From assembly GCA_013398055.1 (NCBI GenBank), contig VZRS01000313.1, forward strand, positions 923,800-987,799: 64,000 bases of DNA, written 5' to 3'. The notes beneath the pieces were generated by a model that made no database searches, was not told the origin of the DNA, and saw only the letters and a list, made by a program, of their open reading frames with translations. This DNA is from Ifrita kowaldi (taxonomy: Eukaryota > Chordata > Aves > Passeriformes > Cinclosomatidae). Positions 22,900 to 37,262 of the stretch are shown piece by piece; the first letter of the stretch is position 1, and each line of letters starts with the position of its first letter. The position numbers and the translations under genes were made by a program.

Positions 22900-25604
22900 T
22901 TCAGCCTAGTAGTATCTGTCCCCAGGTCTTAAAATCTGTAATATTCTGTACAGAAATGAGCTGACAGACAAAATCATCTGTGAATCAGATGACCCTCTAT
23001 AAGGAGATTGTCCCTGAGGGACATGGTCTGTGCTGAAGAGAAAGCATCATGTGTTATATAATCCCTAAGTGTTAGTTGATGCCTCGAGTCATGAGTAAGG
23101 CATTGTGGCAGACTCCGGATAAAATGTACTAAGAAACTTGAACAAATCTGTGTGGGTAAGGAACATAAGACATTCTTGATAAATATAGAAAAATTAACCA
23201 GGACAATTCCTAGATCTGTCCTGTATCTTCTGAAGATACATCATCTGAAACACCAGATTCTAAGGCAGAAATCCCTACACAGTGTTCTAGCATATGAACA
23301 AAGCCGATGATTAAATTCAACAAGGTTTCAAAAAAATTGTTTCCCCATTTAATTTTGAATGCTATGCAATAGGAATAGAGCCAAGATGCATTTCACCAAA
23401 AAGCAGTCAAAACCTACATTTTTGTCTTGGTATGTTGCTTATACATCTCTAAAGATGGAGGAGTAAAAGGTTTGGGCCTGCCACCAACAGCAGAATAGCT
23501 CCCTCCATTCCTTACACTTTATGAACTGGAAAATACAATATAAGGCACTTCTACCTGCTTATTATGTGTAAATTGGGAAATGTGGTGCAATCTCTTTTTT
23601 AAAATTCCAATATTACTGTTAGAAAAGTGGGAGGAAAGGTAAAGAAATAAATAAAAGATGAGATCTGTCACAGGTTTTCATTTGAAAAAAAAATGTATCC
23701 CGTAGAAATTGTAAACTCTTTACTGTCTGGCATTCAATACCTGGTTTTAGTCTTCAAAGCAGATCAACAGGAAAAAAGCTTGATTTTTTTTTTTCCTTCT
23801 AGGTGGGTATGCATAATCTACACTTTTTTCTTTCTGAAGTTAACATACTATTGTTGTTGCATCTGGTGACATCCAACTGTGTCAGGTTACAAAACCTCTA
23901 GCCAAAGAAATCTAGCCTAACCAATCTAGCCAAACAAATCTCCTGACAAGGTCTGGGAACAAATTGAGTCTCTGATACTTTCACTTCAGGAACCTTTTCC
24001 AATATGCTGTTTTGAATCATGTGATGACCATGCTGAGAGTCACTATCTGCTTTGGTAACTTTAGAATTCCTTTTAGATGTGTGGTAAGAAGTTCAGCTTT
24101 TGCCACTCTTGGGTGAAACACAAGAACACATCTTAGCCAACAGTGATACGTTGGAATTGCAAAAAGTTACCTCATTAATCAACCTAAAATCAGCGTAAGA
24201 TATGCATATAATGAGCACAGAAGAGGCAGAGTGAGGAATGCTTGCCTTGTCTGAATTATTTGCTCTTCAGTGCTATTGCCTGTAACAACTGCTACACAAG
24301 GAAGTGAGGACAATGAAATGTTACATGTTGGCCAAATCTCTTCTTCCTGTGGAAATTCACCTATGTTTTAACATATTCCTTTCACTCTAATGCAGGGTTC
24401 TTCTAGAAACAGTTTCTTCTGCAATATTTAAAGAGAGAATACTATTCCACCACAGGTGCCACCTTTCTATGCTCTGCAACTGGCAGATGGCAGTGCGCTC
24501 TCCCATCTCGTCACTGGGGTTACCTGTAGTGGAACATCTCCAGCAATGCAAGTAGTTTCTCCGTCTTACGTACACCCATAGTGTTTTCCTCCTTGTGCAC
24601 AGCAACAATATATTTGGAACAATATATTTGTTTTTAACACCAATGTCGTGGGCCAATGCCATAATGCACCAGAGCTTGGCTGTTCCTGTCTCGCCCCGGC
24701 AATATAGAATGAGAAGTCAAGCTGCTCTTGCTGAGCACAGGGATGGGCAGGTATTTTCTGAGGCTCTTGGTCCAGCTTAGGCACAGAAAATGGGTCAGTG
24801 TGAAACCCAGTGTGTCCCATCTCAAATACATCCACAACAATTTAGACTTTTAGTTTATTTGTATCCATTTTCTACACCAAGGACCTTACTTGCTTGTGAT
24901 ACTCTGAAATGTTGAATGGGAAGGGTGGAGAGAAAATACTGTAATGGACAGTAGGTGAAGAAAGGACCCTGTAAATAACAACATCAGAGCACAAAACATT
25001 CTGCCCCTCCTGCCTCAAACAAGGAAAGCAAAATCCCTTCCAAATGCAAGGAATTAAATAATGTTAAAGGGAGCACCATCCAGGCCTGTCGGCTATCCTT
25101 TCCTTGGATACGAGAGTGATACTTGCTAGGGGACATTTCATTCTTCCTGTAATGTTTATTCGTTAACCAAGCATACTCATTAATTATATGTGCTCTAGAA
25201 TTGTTGCTGGGATTTGCAGTCACTCAGAGGTGAACAATATGACAACAGAATAGGAATAACTGTGTCATAGGCAACTCTTGCCAAAGTACATTTGAAATTA
25301 ATGGATCTAAGAAATTATTTCTTTTCTAATGAGAATCATTAAGCATGAGATTGAATTTTTGAAACATCTAAAAGGCCTAGCAGGCTGTCAATGGTTTCAA
25401 AGCATAAGCAGCAATTTGAGAGGTTATTCTCTAAGGTGAAAAAAAAATGTATGGGGAGAAAGTTAAAAAATGTTCAGCTGAGTATTTTGCAAACAAGTTA
25501 GATCTACAAGTGGAAATTATAAAAGTTCTTGTCTTGTGATTAACAATTAAAATACATTTAAATTTTAAAATACTTTTAAATTGTGGCACTTTGCAATATG
25601 AAAT
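22900..25604. other. Non-coding DNA
   Basis: Nothing recognisable was found. The frames clustered at 24387-24840 overlap on both strands, show no family and are treated as chance frames. Confidence 0.55.
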
Positions 25605-25670
25605 GGTGACGTTCAACCAAAGGTTGGACTTGATCCTGGAGGTCTTCTCCAACCTTAATCTATGATTCTA
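25605..25670 (+). mobile_element. CR1 retroposon 3'-end fragment
   Basis: TGGTGACGTTCAACC is followed by AAGGTTGGACTTGATCC, GAGGTCTTCTCCAACCTTAA and the terminal TCTATGATTCTA. This is the sense 3' end of avian CR1, including its short terminal repeat unit. The 5' limit is not clear because the upstream sequence is too diverged. Confidence 0.9.
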
Positions 25671-26934
25671 AAGTGTACCTAGGGAAAACGAGCCAAGTGA
25701 ATGTATGGAAAAATATAATGCCTTCACCTGGAAGAACTTATGATCTAAAGGTATCACAGAAAGTCAAGAAATGCCTAGAAAAGGATGATAAAAGCAAACA
25801 AACAAAAACAAGTGAAAGGCAACTGTATATATCATGTTCTGTGAACTCAAATCATTCATTATCAAGCCAAAAAGGTAAAACTTATGCATTTAAATAGTAT
25901 TTAATAATTACAGAAAAATGGAAATAGGAAGCTTGGGGAAGAGTGAGCAAAGTCAGTGGCAATCAACAAAAGTTGGATGAAAGAATGTCTGAATACAAGG
26001 AAGTCTCTAGCTGGCTTCTAATACCTTGCTTGTTCCTTTAGCTTGCAGCTTTAATTTGACACCCCCAAAGTGATATAATGTACAATAAATACCAGTAAAT
26101 AAGCTTAGGATTTCAGAATATGCTGAATCAACTACGATCACCGCTATTTTATTCTATTCTCTATTACCCACCTCCAAATATTTCAATGGGAGATGCGAAC
26201 AGTTTTGAAATGCAATACACATCTTTACAAATAGGAGGGATAGCTCATTTTGATGGAGGTCTTATTGAGGCACTGATAGTTACTTGATGTGGTAGTTTAG
26301 GTGCACCAGGCTCTAAATATAGTAGTTTTTAATAGCGACATAACTTTTTGTTTCCTTGCTGCCTGTGTAAACACCCCTTTGGTAAGAACAAAATGCAAAC
26401 CCAATCCTCAATACACCCAGTATTTATCATCTCTAAGGAAGTTTCACAGATCGAAAAGCAACATCTTTGTTCGCAGAACACTTTAAAGTTTTGAATATAA
26501 GCAATAAAAATAGAGCTTTTGTCTAGTGACAGGGTTGTAAAGTTACCTTTTCTATTTACTTACCAAGAGATAGAGAGCCACAAAACTTGATGATGAGTCT
26601 TTCCTGGACCAAGCTAGTAACTATAAATTGAATACATCTATTTTTCACAATTTTGCGTACAGTACTACAAGAATACAGGGGATGATTCTGTCTGGGTTTC
26701 ACCTTCAATTTTGCACTGAGTTAACCAAAGCTATATCAATGTTCCACAGTGATGAAGAGATACAAATTGTGTTTCTCAGAAGGAATATAAACTATTAGTG
26801 TTGATATTTAACAATGGGAAATCCTATTTAAATCCGTGAATGTGAACAATCTTCAAGTGGAATGAATTCCGACTAAATCTAGAAGAGGCATCATGAGATA
26901 TTGCAGCTAGAACACAGCCTGAAATCACATCCAG

Positions 26935-27020
26935 AGATCTTGGCTGTCATTTTCTAGTGCATTAATTAGTATGTTAATCTTTCTTTCTGAACTCTTAATG
27001 AGGCCCAGCTTCCTCTGCCC
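26935..27020. promoter_or_regulatory. Possible enhancer-like homeodomain cluster
   Basis: GCATTAATTAGTATGTTAAT and CTCTTAATGAGG lie within 60 bases of each other in repeat-free sequence. Several overlapping TAAT cores suggest homeodomain binding. This is motif evidence only. Confidence 0.2.
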
Positions 27021-30000
27021 ACACAAAGGGAGAATCTTTAGTATCACTTAATCGTTAACAGAAGTGTGAGTCAGTACGTTCATTATTCTTAATGTCAGTC
27101 CTTTTCCCAGAGCAGAAAACTAAGAAAGCCATAGCAAAAAGGAGGAACTTTTGGAGAGAAGAGCCTGGAGACATGCTAGCCTTTTCCCCAACAGCTGATT
27201 TAGGAATGAATTACGAAGCCAATACCACTTTGCCACAATAATCTTTAGCAACTGCTTTGTGTCAGAGTTACACCTTAGGGAGACTGTAGGTTTTCTCCTG
27301 GGCATCTGTGCTCCATTAGCAGATGTAACTCCAGAAGGTTCAGGTAATTCCTGTGTAAGGTTGAGAAAGCACAGTTTGAGCAGAAAGAAAGAGAAATACA
27401 AGTGGAAATTCACAGGTCCCTGTGGTCTGTCAGGGGACAAATTAATTTATTTCATTAATCCTAACCCTTTCAAGATTAAAAGTGATGGGAAATATTCTTC
27501 TGCTACAGCAGTATTGCAGTTTTAAATATCTGCAATGGCAAATTGCATGAAAAGGATTAGTTTACATTGCTATTAAGCACTGCTCTTTTATTAAGTCTCT
27601 GAGGTCTCCTACCACTCTCTGCACTACCCTAAATAACCATCTCTGTGCCACCCAGTGCCTTTCCTGGACATGATCTGACACCCACTGAACCCTTTCTCCA
27701 CCGGTTTAAGCGGTTCTGTGCTATTCGGTGGCACATGATGACAAACGAAACGTTAGTTCTGCAAAACGTTGAAATGCTATTACACTCTTACTCTCCTGAA
27801 AGGTGCACCTGAACCTAATGCTGGTGTAGGTACTGTCCTTCCCGAATAAAAGAAAGGAAATTGGCAGCCTATACAGGTATTATTAAAGTCTCTTCCTCCT
27901 AAATTCTTCATCTTACACTGATGCTCGTGCATTTCATTAGATTAGACCTGCAGGATAGTTTAAATACATGTTAGATGATGATCTTTTGCAGATATGGTGT
28001 ACATTTGTTCAAAGCTAGGGAATTATTTATTAGCTTTAAACGTTTTCAAGTAATTGAATATTTATGCAACTCTACGCTTGGTCCTTTATTTTTGCATTGA
28101 ATGAGTCTACTTAATTTGTAGCAACTAGGACACCATAGAAATAAGAGGAATTTTGCCTACAATCAGATGACTTACATTCATGATGTTGTCAGATTGGCTG
28201 TCAAAGTTTTTTAGCTTTGATCCATGTGAGGCTTAGAAAAGTTATTGCTGTCACAAACTAAAGTATAGTATTAAAATTTACAGTGGGAAATGGCTTGAAA
28301 CCAAGAGTGGATTAGGGTGAAATGACTGAATTTTTTAGGATCTAAACAATTTTACAAAATTGTTTTACATAGATTGGTTTGATTTACATGGAGAATTCAG
28401 CTAACAATTCCATCCTGAGAGCAATACTCACAGCCACTTCTGAATTTGAAGAGAAAAAAATTCAGACTCTTATCTCTACAGATAACAGGTGGTTTTTTGG
28501 GGTTTTTTTTCATGTCTAAATGTGGTAACCTTTAACTTAACCCTTCATACTGCATTTGATTTACAGTTTCTTCTATTTTATTGCAGACATGCAATTATCT
28601 ATCCAGGAATTAATGCAATATTTAAGCACAGAATTAGAAGGTAAAAAAAGGGCAATTTCAGTCTGAAAAATATCCCACTCAATGCTAGTACGGTATAAAT
28701 TTTTAATAGTATTTTAATTTCCATTATTTTATTTTTGTTATTTATGAATTTTTTGCACTTTTGAGCACATTTGATATAGTGAAACCCAGAGTTCTGATGT
28801 TGCAAATCACTTGCTGAAGGCTCATTATATTTTTATTACATTATCTAAATATAAAAGGGATTTGGAAATAGTTGTTCTCATCCATATTTTCAGCAATTGC
28901 TGTGCTGAAATGCAGGTGACAGAATGGGATAGAGAAGTAGAGTCTGAAGAAATGTTGACAGGAATAAGGAAAAGATTAAAAAAGTGGAAAGAATTATATA
29001 AAACTGCAAAGTTACTAAATTTTGCTGTAGCATTTATGAGCCTTTCTTCATCTTTTCTGTCATTATTTTATGACTGCTGAATAAGGAAATGTGAACTCTC
29101 TTGATTGTTGTTTATCACATCACAAAAACTTTGATACTCCTTGAATGCATACTACTTACAAAACAGTCCAACCACGGACAGGAAACACATTAAGTCAAGA
29201 ATTCTAAAGTTAAGAAATGCAAGCACTGTCTAAGCACATAACTGAAAGACGTTGTCCAGTGGACCCCCCCTGCCTTATTCAGCACACAGCCGGGCAGTGC
29301 TCTGCAGATAGACAGCAATACAGTATTTTGGGTCTGTTTTTCCCCACTATGTGCAGGTAATGCATTATTATGCCTTATTTATCACACTTACACTAACCTA
29401 CACAAATACCATTCTAAAGACAGAATGGTTTATTTTCTCATGATGTTTTATGCTGCTTGTAAACACAGCACTAGGATGTTTCACACCTCACTTGATACAT
29501 GAGCAGAAGAATACAGCCAGAAACTAATGACAGATGTTTCCATTCATTTATGTAACCAGCCTGAATTGTCTATAGCTTATTTTCAAAATATCTAATAAAT
29601 ACTGGAATGTCACATTTTGAAAGCAAAAAAAGCCAAGGTCTCCTTGGCTTAGCTTGTAGTTGTAGAACAGATGCAAAAGCGAATTCAACTTAGCCCATAG
29701 CATTTAGCGGTCCCACTTAGTGGAACTACACTTCAGTGAACAAACACAGTGTGATTATATAAACTATCATACTATGTAACTAGCACACTCTGTGCCCACA
29801 AGAAAAGCAGTCAAGATTGGTACAATCTTCTACCAAGATTGCAAGGATGACAGTGACAGCTACAAGAGCCTTTCATGGCCACAGGTATTAGCTTCCTGCA
29901 AAAACTCTGAGGTCGCTACTGCTTTTTCTGTCATTCAACCCCACAGAGTAAAGCGCAGTGTCTGCATTGCGCTATACTTCAGGGCAGATATGATAGGATA

Positions 30001-30184
30001 TTACCCTCACAGAGCTTTTTTGTTTTCTGGCTTTATTTGTTAACACTAGTAAGAAAGCTCCACATTTTCCTTGTTTCAGTCTCAGCACAACTGATCTCAC
30101 ACAAGCCCTCTGAAAAAAGCTGTTACAAAAACAAAGAATGGAAATTTGTAGCCTGAATGCCATGCTTTTCTGAAAGTGAGAAAG

Positions 30185-30290
30185 AACTACAATGAACGTT
30201 GTAAACAGGCCTAAAAGGACAAGTTGCCGGCCTTTTCCATTTGCATTTTGGAAACTTCCATTGCCATTTGATTATTAGTTTGCATGTGTG
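30185..30290. promoter_or_regulatory. Possible conserved element with octamer
   Basis: A perfect ATTTGCAT octamer (30239-30246) sits among GTAAACAGGCC (forkhead-like), GATTATTAG and TTTGCATGT. The density of POU and forkhead-type motifs is suggestive only. Confidence 0.2.
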
Positions 30291-33200
30291 CTACCATAGC
30301 ACAAAGGAGGAGGGACTTAGAATTGTCCTTCTCATTTTTCTCACATAAACTTACTAAGTTTCAAGATACAATCATACAATTTGTTTTCATACTTGGTTTT
30401 ACTTTTAAGCAGCTCTCTTGTATAGCATTTAAATTTAAGCAAACAGTTCTTCTGCAAGACAGTCCCCATTAGATATTTGATTCTGCCCTCATAGCAACTT
30501 ATTCTTGGGAATTGGCATTTATATGGGTCTTAGATTGTGTCAAAAGGAGCTGTCAACAAGATGCGATCACTCTACAACACAAAATTTGCAACATTTTTTG
30601 GACTTTAAATATAACACAATACAAAACCAAACAAATACAATTCACTTCATTGGGCAAGAGAAGTAGCAGAAGACCTTTTTGTTCACCAGATGAATTTTTA
30701 CTTGTGTCGAAATTCAGAGGAGTCTAACACATGCAGTTCCAATGTTGTTGCCTCAAAGTCGTACATTCACATTTTGTAACAAGTACTGCACTATTTCTTG
30801 TTTATCATCTGCAGCTGGCAGCCTCTAAGTTTAGGAGAAAGACCTGTATACACTTGAAGAATGGATGTGAATATACAAAGCAGGACTTGTAGATTGAACC
30901 TAATCAAACAGCCGGGCCTGGTATATTCTAATATTTTGTCTCAACCATTATCTTCTTTCACTAATCTTTTTATGCTACTAGCACAACATATAAATATCAT
31001 TTAAATCAGGTACTAAATCATGTTGAGACTTCTTCACTGGTGTACTGTATCTGCTTCTCATGTTTTCAAGTTTTAGCCATTATATCTAACTAGAAAAGCA
31101 AATACTTTCTGATAAATAGGTCAAAAAAGTTAGTAAAACAAAAGAAGAAAATTTTGACTTCCCTTATGTATTACTCAACTTCCAATTAAGTGTAGAAAGA
31201 ATTCTTTCCATTTTAAAACAGAAACCTCTGAAATTCTCTTTATTTTTGTTGAGGAAAATGCCTCTTTCCCTATAGCTTTGCAGATCTGTGGCCCGGTCAG
31301 CATCCATTTTGCTCATAAAGGATTGTTTAGAGGATTTAATGATAACCCTTTCAGGGGGACAGAAAGCATAAATTTTTTATATTACATTGGATGGTTGCAG
31401 CTGTGCTCCCAAACTTCAGCATATTTGAATTGCTTAGAGGGAGCTTGAACTACTTACTGTGAAACTGGCTTTTAAAACTCAGCAGTTTTACCCTACTTCA
31501 GTTTTCTTTTGATCTGCTGAAGGCCCAACCTGCATTTTTTTAAAGGTTTGTTGGTGCACTTTCAAATTCCAGTCCAATTCATTTCTTGCCTCACCTTGAG
31601 AGAGTTTTGCATATAACTGCATCTGTCTCACTATGAATGAAAGACTAATTTTCAAGACTCAGACTGAAAAGAACAATTATAAAAATCTTTTTTTACTTGC
31701 TGCATATGATTCAGTCCCGAGCATTAGTTCCAGCACTTAAAACAAGTTAAAACCCCTCTGTACTAAGCACTAGAAGCTTGACTTCAAGGGATAAAGTTTT
31801 AATACAATGACAATATTTCTCCATAGTTTCAATTAAACCAACCTTTAATTAAGAAATATTATAATGGTTTACCCAACTGAATTAATCAAGCTAGAAATGA
31901 AGTCTGTTCTAATCCAAATTTCTGAAAGTGATGTAAGTTGCAAAAGGTCCAGCTTAACAGCCATTATTAAATCACTCAGAAGATGATCTCTGTGTACGGA
32001 GAAATGGGAATCTGGATGAGCAGTGTAAGGCCGAAACAATAACCAGAGATGTTGGCTAAACAGGAAGATTTGAATTTGTGCATGTAACACATTTTATTTA
32101 AAAGCAGCGAATTAACATATTCTGGAAAGTAACAGACCCGTATGCAAACTTGTCTTCATTCTTCCACCGGTATCACAAGCCTGAGGTATAGAGTTTCACC
32201 AGACTGAAACCACCTGTTTGTTTAGCAGTCTTGTGCATGGCATGCAATGCTTTAAAACTTCTTGCTCTGGGACTAGATAGGAACATTTCGAAGTGCAGAT
32301 TGGCCATGAAGCAGTGCAATCTCCTTCAATCTCTCCTTTTGCCAACAACAGCTTCATGAGGCAGTTACTTCTCATCTCACTGTATCGTGTCTGAAACTAA
32401 ATGTCACTTCTGATTAAAGTTAGGCAAGAAAGAGGGATTGTCAGAAAACACAAACATAACACAAGTCATGTTAGATAACTGCATAACAGAAAGGATGAGA
32501 ATTTTAGATTATCTATGATGAATATGTACGCAAACTTAATCTCACCAGTGAGTAGTACTTATCCAAGTTGTTCTTTCTCATTATAGAATTACCAGCTCTT
32601 GCAACTGGCTGGAGTCGTTAACAGCCATTCCAAACCATGTGTGAACATACAAACCTACACTAGTTTGAGGCTGCAGATCCCACAACATCTGCAGCTGCTT
32701 TGTAGTTGTTGGAATATAGCCAGTCGAAATATTCTAACAAGAAAAAGTTTTGCCAGTCTAACACCTAAACGCATGAAATTGATATTAAATGGATACAATA
32801 GTGAGTGGCTTTTTCCTACATTCTGACTTCTGAATCAGCTGCAAAGGGAACGATAACTCTGCAGAGGTTGCAGTCAAGTGATGTGAACCATTGATGACTT
32901 TAAGGAAAAAAACCCACTAGTATCTGAAAGGTTACAATAGAGGACTGAGACTTTGGAACTTTAACAAGAATTGTAAATGATTTCTATTCCCTCTTGAACA
33001 CAGCAGCACCACAAACCCTACCTTACTGCTGTTGTCACTGGACTATTTTTCCGGCAGAGGAATTCTGTTTGGCAAGAAGAAACATTTTTACCCATACTAA
33101 ATGCTACATTTTGAAGCCTCAGTTTATAGCTGTAAGGAAAATAATAAGATTAGAGGGAATTGAAGATCTGCAGATGTTTCTGGCAATGTTATGCAGATCC

Positions 33201-33454
33201 AATGACTGTACTGTGTAATATTTACTTTAAAAAAAACATACCACAGCCCCCAAGATGTGGTTATCCTCAAAAGTACAGTACATCACTCAAAAGGCATGTA
33301 GTACAAGAATTAAGATCCAGAAATTAATACGAGATTTATCAGTACTTCTACTTGCTAAAGAAAAGTTTAAATCTGAACCCCTTGACAACCACCATTCCAT
33401 TTTCTGTAGTAGCGGTGCTAGTGCTTTTTGCCAGATCTTATAAAATTCTGCATA

Positions 33455-33990
33455 GATTCATGCATATGTGTGCAAATTGTGGAGGGTTGAGAGAAGACCA
33501 TTATAGAAAATAAGACCAGTATGGGTCATTCATTACCAAGATAATACTAACCAGATTAAAATATGTAGCTACTATGCTTTGAAACACAGGATAGAAAAAA
33601 GGCTGTTGCCTTATAAAAGACCACCTTGTGATTTTGTCCCATATGCCCCTTTTCCTCATCAGTCTTAGTTTCCACAGGCCTATCTTCTGCAAGCTTGGGG
33701 ATAGTCAGCAAAATCCTCAGTGCAAGCCCCTATGCAGGGGTTCAAATGCATGAGAACTGTATGACACATATATAAGCATTAGAAAAAGATGTATGCATAC
33801 ATATAAATATTTATGCACATAAACGCACATATGGAAGCAAATATTACCAGTTATCTCAAGAATCCCACATTGCCTCCACTGTGCTATGTTGCCATTGCAT
33901 GTCAACATTTATTAACATAGAATGGCAAAGGAAGATTTTAGTGAGATTTCTGAAGCTCTGCTTAGAACAGAGCCCATTTCCTCCAGTGCA
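33455..33990 (+). repeat. Diverged direct duplicate, copy A
   Basis: This block aligns by eye, in the same orientation and order, with copy B at 36760-37350. Matched segments include CCACAGG..TATCT..AAGCTTGGGGATAGTCAGC, ATGCAGG..AAATGCATGAGAACT, CTGTGCTATGTTGCC and AACATAGAATGGCAAA..TTTTAGTGAGAT. My rough impression is about 70% identity with indels. It is either an old dispersed repeat, a pair of decayed LTRs, or a local duplication with about 3.3 kb spacing. The open frames at 33856-34194 and 33881-34312 partly overlap it and have no known family. Confidence 0.65.
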
Positions 33991-36759
33991 GGAGTCTCTT
34001 CCAACACACAAGAAAATAAAGGAATGTACAGAGGAACGGAACCTTGGAACAAGAAATGCAGCTCCACTGGAGCCCATGAAGTTGTCAGATGCATGGTCAA
34101 CCATGAAATGTGGTATTAGTGAAGAAGTCAGGCTGATGGAGTTGGAGGCTGGAGCTGGTGTAATGTCTCCTGTGCTGGGTGCTTCATCCTGCAAAAATAA
34201 TTTCTTCTACCGGACCCTAGATTTGGAATTTAGTGCAATGTTGTCAGGGAATGAAACTGCATTGCCAGTCAGGGATTGTTCTGTTAGTTTGTCCTTCTGC
34301 AGGATATTTTGACTTTCATTGTGCATTTTGTGAGTGATTGGGCAAGTGAGAGATGGAAGCAAGTTGGATTAGGAGAGGAATAACCACTGAGTGAGGGAAA
34401 GACTGCTGTCCTTCGAGTAGCTGATCCTGTGGGATAGTTTGCCCTACCTGCCAGAGCAAATTGGTTTTGGCTTTTGGCTGAGATATAAAATCATGTTCCT
34501 ATCCACCTTTCCCCAGGAAAGAGCACAGTTCTTTCTCTAGCAAGTTATAGGAGGAGCTTAAGGAATTGTAACATGGCATTACACAGAACATGTGAGTGAA
34601 GGACTTGTCCAGAAACTGCAGTGTGCAGCTGGCACAGAATTCCTGCTCTCTGGTCTGCTGCAGTGGGAAACCAGAGAGGGATCTGGTAAGACCCACATGC
34701 TTTGGGGACCTGCTCTCTAGCAGAGTTGTCCCACTGCTTTAATTTAGATGCTTGAAAAAAGCATATCTCTGCACCTTTTGCTTTTGGTGTTTCTGCAAGG
34801 GTGAAACATGAATGAACCATGTGCACCAAACATGTCTGGTGCTTCAGGCTTCTTATCATGTGAGCCTGCTTGCTTAGGCTACTGTGAACTCATTCAGGGG
34901 TCTAGCACCAGGCTTCTAGGGAGTACCCAAAAGACAGATTTCATTTTCAAGAAAGATGATACTTTGGATGTACAGTAGTCATACCTCTTTTTATCAGACA
35001 TACTATCTGCTCCAGGGACTGTGTATGTATAGTGTACAAACTGTAATCTCTCAATTTTCCCTGAGAAGTCACCCCCTTGGCTTGATAAGACAGTATTTCT
35101 GCACCATTATTCTACCTGGGAGCACAGATCCTGGCCATCTCCTGATGGGTATTGTGTCATGGCAAGCACCTCTTCCCTATCAGTTTAAGAGGCTGAGGTG
35201 AGTCAGGTAACAAAATACCCCTTGAAGGCGGTGGCTTTATTGTTGTTTTCTCTAAGTAATTGAATAATAAAAAGAAAATGTTCCTTCTATTTCCCAACCT
35301 TACCAGTGTGGCTGAGTGACCACTTGCACCTCTGACAGCAAAGTCTGGTCAGGTAACTTGTAAAATAATATGTACAGCAATGGTGTAAGAGCAATTGCCC
35401 ATGACAGCCACTCAGTCAAGACAGAATCTTCCAAATCTATTTCATTGTTAACCTCTGGATACTCTGACCTTGCAGGATGTAGCAATAGAATTAAACTGAG
35501 CAGAATGCCAAAATACCTGCTAATTAACTTTGTTTAACTTCCTCTAATATCAGTCTACGAACAGGATATGGTTTCAAATAATTAGGCATATAAGATCTTT
35601 GAAACTTCCGTAATTGTTTTATTTTCTAACTGCATTAGCTGAATGATTTTTGAACCCTTTGGATTTGTTTGTGCACTGTCAGGGCTGATGCTAGTGAAGA
35701 GGTGCTCTGTGGCTTCCCTTCTGTAGGCAAGAGGAATCTAACATTAACATTACATTCTTAGCTCAGTTTAAAAGGAGGTATGCTGAGCTTTAGAGAGCAA
35801 CTGCACAAAATAATTCTACATAGTAGAAATGTAAATCAAGAGATTAAGCATATTTCTTTCAACTCAGGGAATGCAGGCTGATGTATGTACAAGTACGGAC
35901 AAAAACCCCACTTTTCATACTAAATTAGGAAACGAGTACAGCAATACTCCCTCTCTGCTACTTACTGAACCATCTGCCTATTTATGATACTGCTGATTCT
36001 GCCAAGAACTGTTCCCTAATTTTATAGAAATCAAGGAGAATCTTAGTGGTTTTTATAGATCATTACACAGGTTGGACTTCTATCTGTCTGGGGGAATTGT
36101 GCAATTCAAGACAGCTGTACTGTGACTGTACAGCTGCAGTCATTTCCCTTCCCAGAGAGAGAAACTGCTGAAATGCAGTCTCCCTTTGACAGGGCAGCTT
36201 GTCTAAATCACTCTTTAATGCCTCTAAGGATAATGACTACTAAAAACACATGTGGTAACATTCACCAAGTCAGATGCTCCTGGTTCTATCCCCTTTCGTC
36301 TGAGTTTCTAATGTTGTCATTGTCCCTTGTAGTTTCATTGTAGGTGCATTGGTTGATCTTCAACACTGAAGTGTTGAAACTGGGCAATATCCATCATATT
36401 TGGTTTCTTCATTATGTCACTGCCAAAAGAGTACTTCCTGCTCTTGCTCTCATGTACCAGTAATGATGGCAATGAAAGAATGTGTGCAATTGCTAAGCAC
36501 ACTACAGGAGGGAACTGGATGTAGTAACCAGCCCTTAAGTTGTCTCTCTTGTTTTGTTTCCTTGTTAGGTGTGACTAGTAGACATGGAGAATTAAAACAG
36601 TTTTTCGGTAAGGCAATGAAAGCCCCTATCAGCCACCTTAACAGAAGAAAAGAATGATGTTGCACTAGAAGCTAGTTAGAATGAAGCATCCTTAGTGGCA
36701 ACTCTAACCCATTTTGCCTGGCGAAGGTCTCAGCAGAAAAGGCAAGAGTAGATTTGTGC
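33991..36759. other. Spacer between the two duplicate blocks
   Basis: No retroviral gene remnant, primer binding site or polypurine tract was recognised between the copies, so the pair cannot be called a provirus. The spacer is somewhat less AT-rich around 34400-34900. Small frames on both strands there look like chance. Confidence 0.45.
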
Positions 36760-37104
36760 ACAACCACAAATCTGTGCATGTGTAGCACAATTGATATTTC
36801 AGTGAGCAGCACGGCACAAAGTAAGAACAGCGTGTGCTATTCCTGACGGTAATACAACAATACTGAGAAGACAAGACAGCTTCAATGTTACACTTTTCTG
36901 TTTTGGAAACCAGAGAAAAGAGGCATTACCTTGTAAAAGGCCTTGTAATTTTCTTCTGCAACGTTTTTGCGCTGACTGAATTGCCACAGGCTCATCTCTG
37001 AAAGCTTGAGGATAGCCAGAAATTTCTTGAATAGAGATACTGTGCAGGTGGATAAATGCATGAAAACTTTACAATGCATTAAAGCACAAGTAAAAAAATA
37101 CATA

Positions 37105-37121
37105 TGTATATATATATATAT
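37105..37121. repeat. (TA)n microsatellite
   Basis: An alternating TA run follows CATATG and lies inside copy B of the duplicated block. Copy A has only interrupted ATA/TAT sequence at the matching place. Confidence 0.85.
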
Positions 37122-37190
37122 GGAAAGTGCATGTTGGTGCATGCTGTAGCTTCTGGAATCTTGCATTTACTGTGGCATGTTGCTTCCTGC

Positions 37191-37262
37191 TTGCAACTTG
37201 TATTGTGCTATGCATGCTATTTCAACTTCATTTCATTTGCAACTTGTATTGTTCTATGCATG
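37191..37262. repeat. 46-bp tandem duplication
   Basis: TTGCAACTTGTATTG(T/G)-CTATGCATG occurs at 37191 and again at 37237, with one mismatch over 26 bases. The second half of each unit is less alike. This expansion is absent from copy A. Confidence 0.8.

Larger units (their letters stand above)
25675..33454. other. AT-rich non-coding DNA
   Basis: No gene was recognised. The frame 28811-29080 (plus) includes a charged segment (WDREVESEEMLTG) after a TGAAATGCAG acceptor-like site, but it lacks a donor and a family and is judged chance. A perfect small hairpin GCCAAGG..CCTTGGC lies near 29631-29647. Two motif clusters are listed separately. Confidence 0.5.

Noticed and set aside
28811..29080. 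Possible exon with charged peptide after TGAAATGCAG
   Set aside because: No matching donor, no poly(A) signal and no recognised family.
33881..34312. 143-codon plus-strand frame
   Set aside because: It starts inside duplicated copy A, and the matching part of copy B is not open in the same way. No domain is seen.
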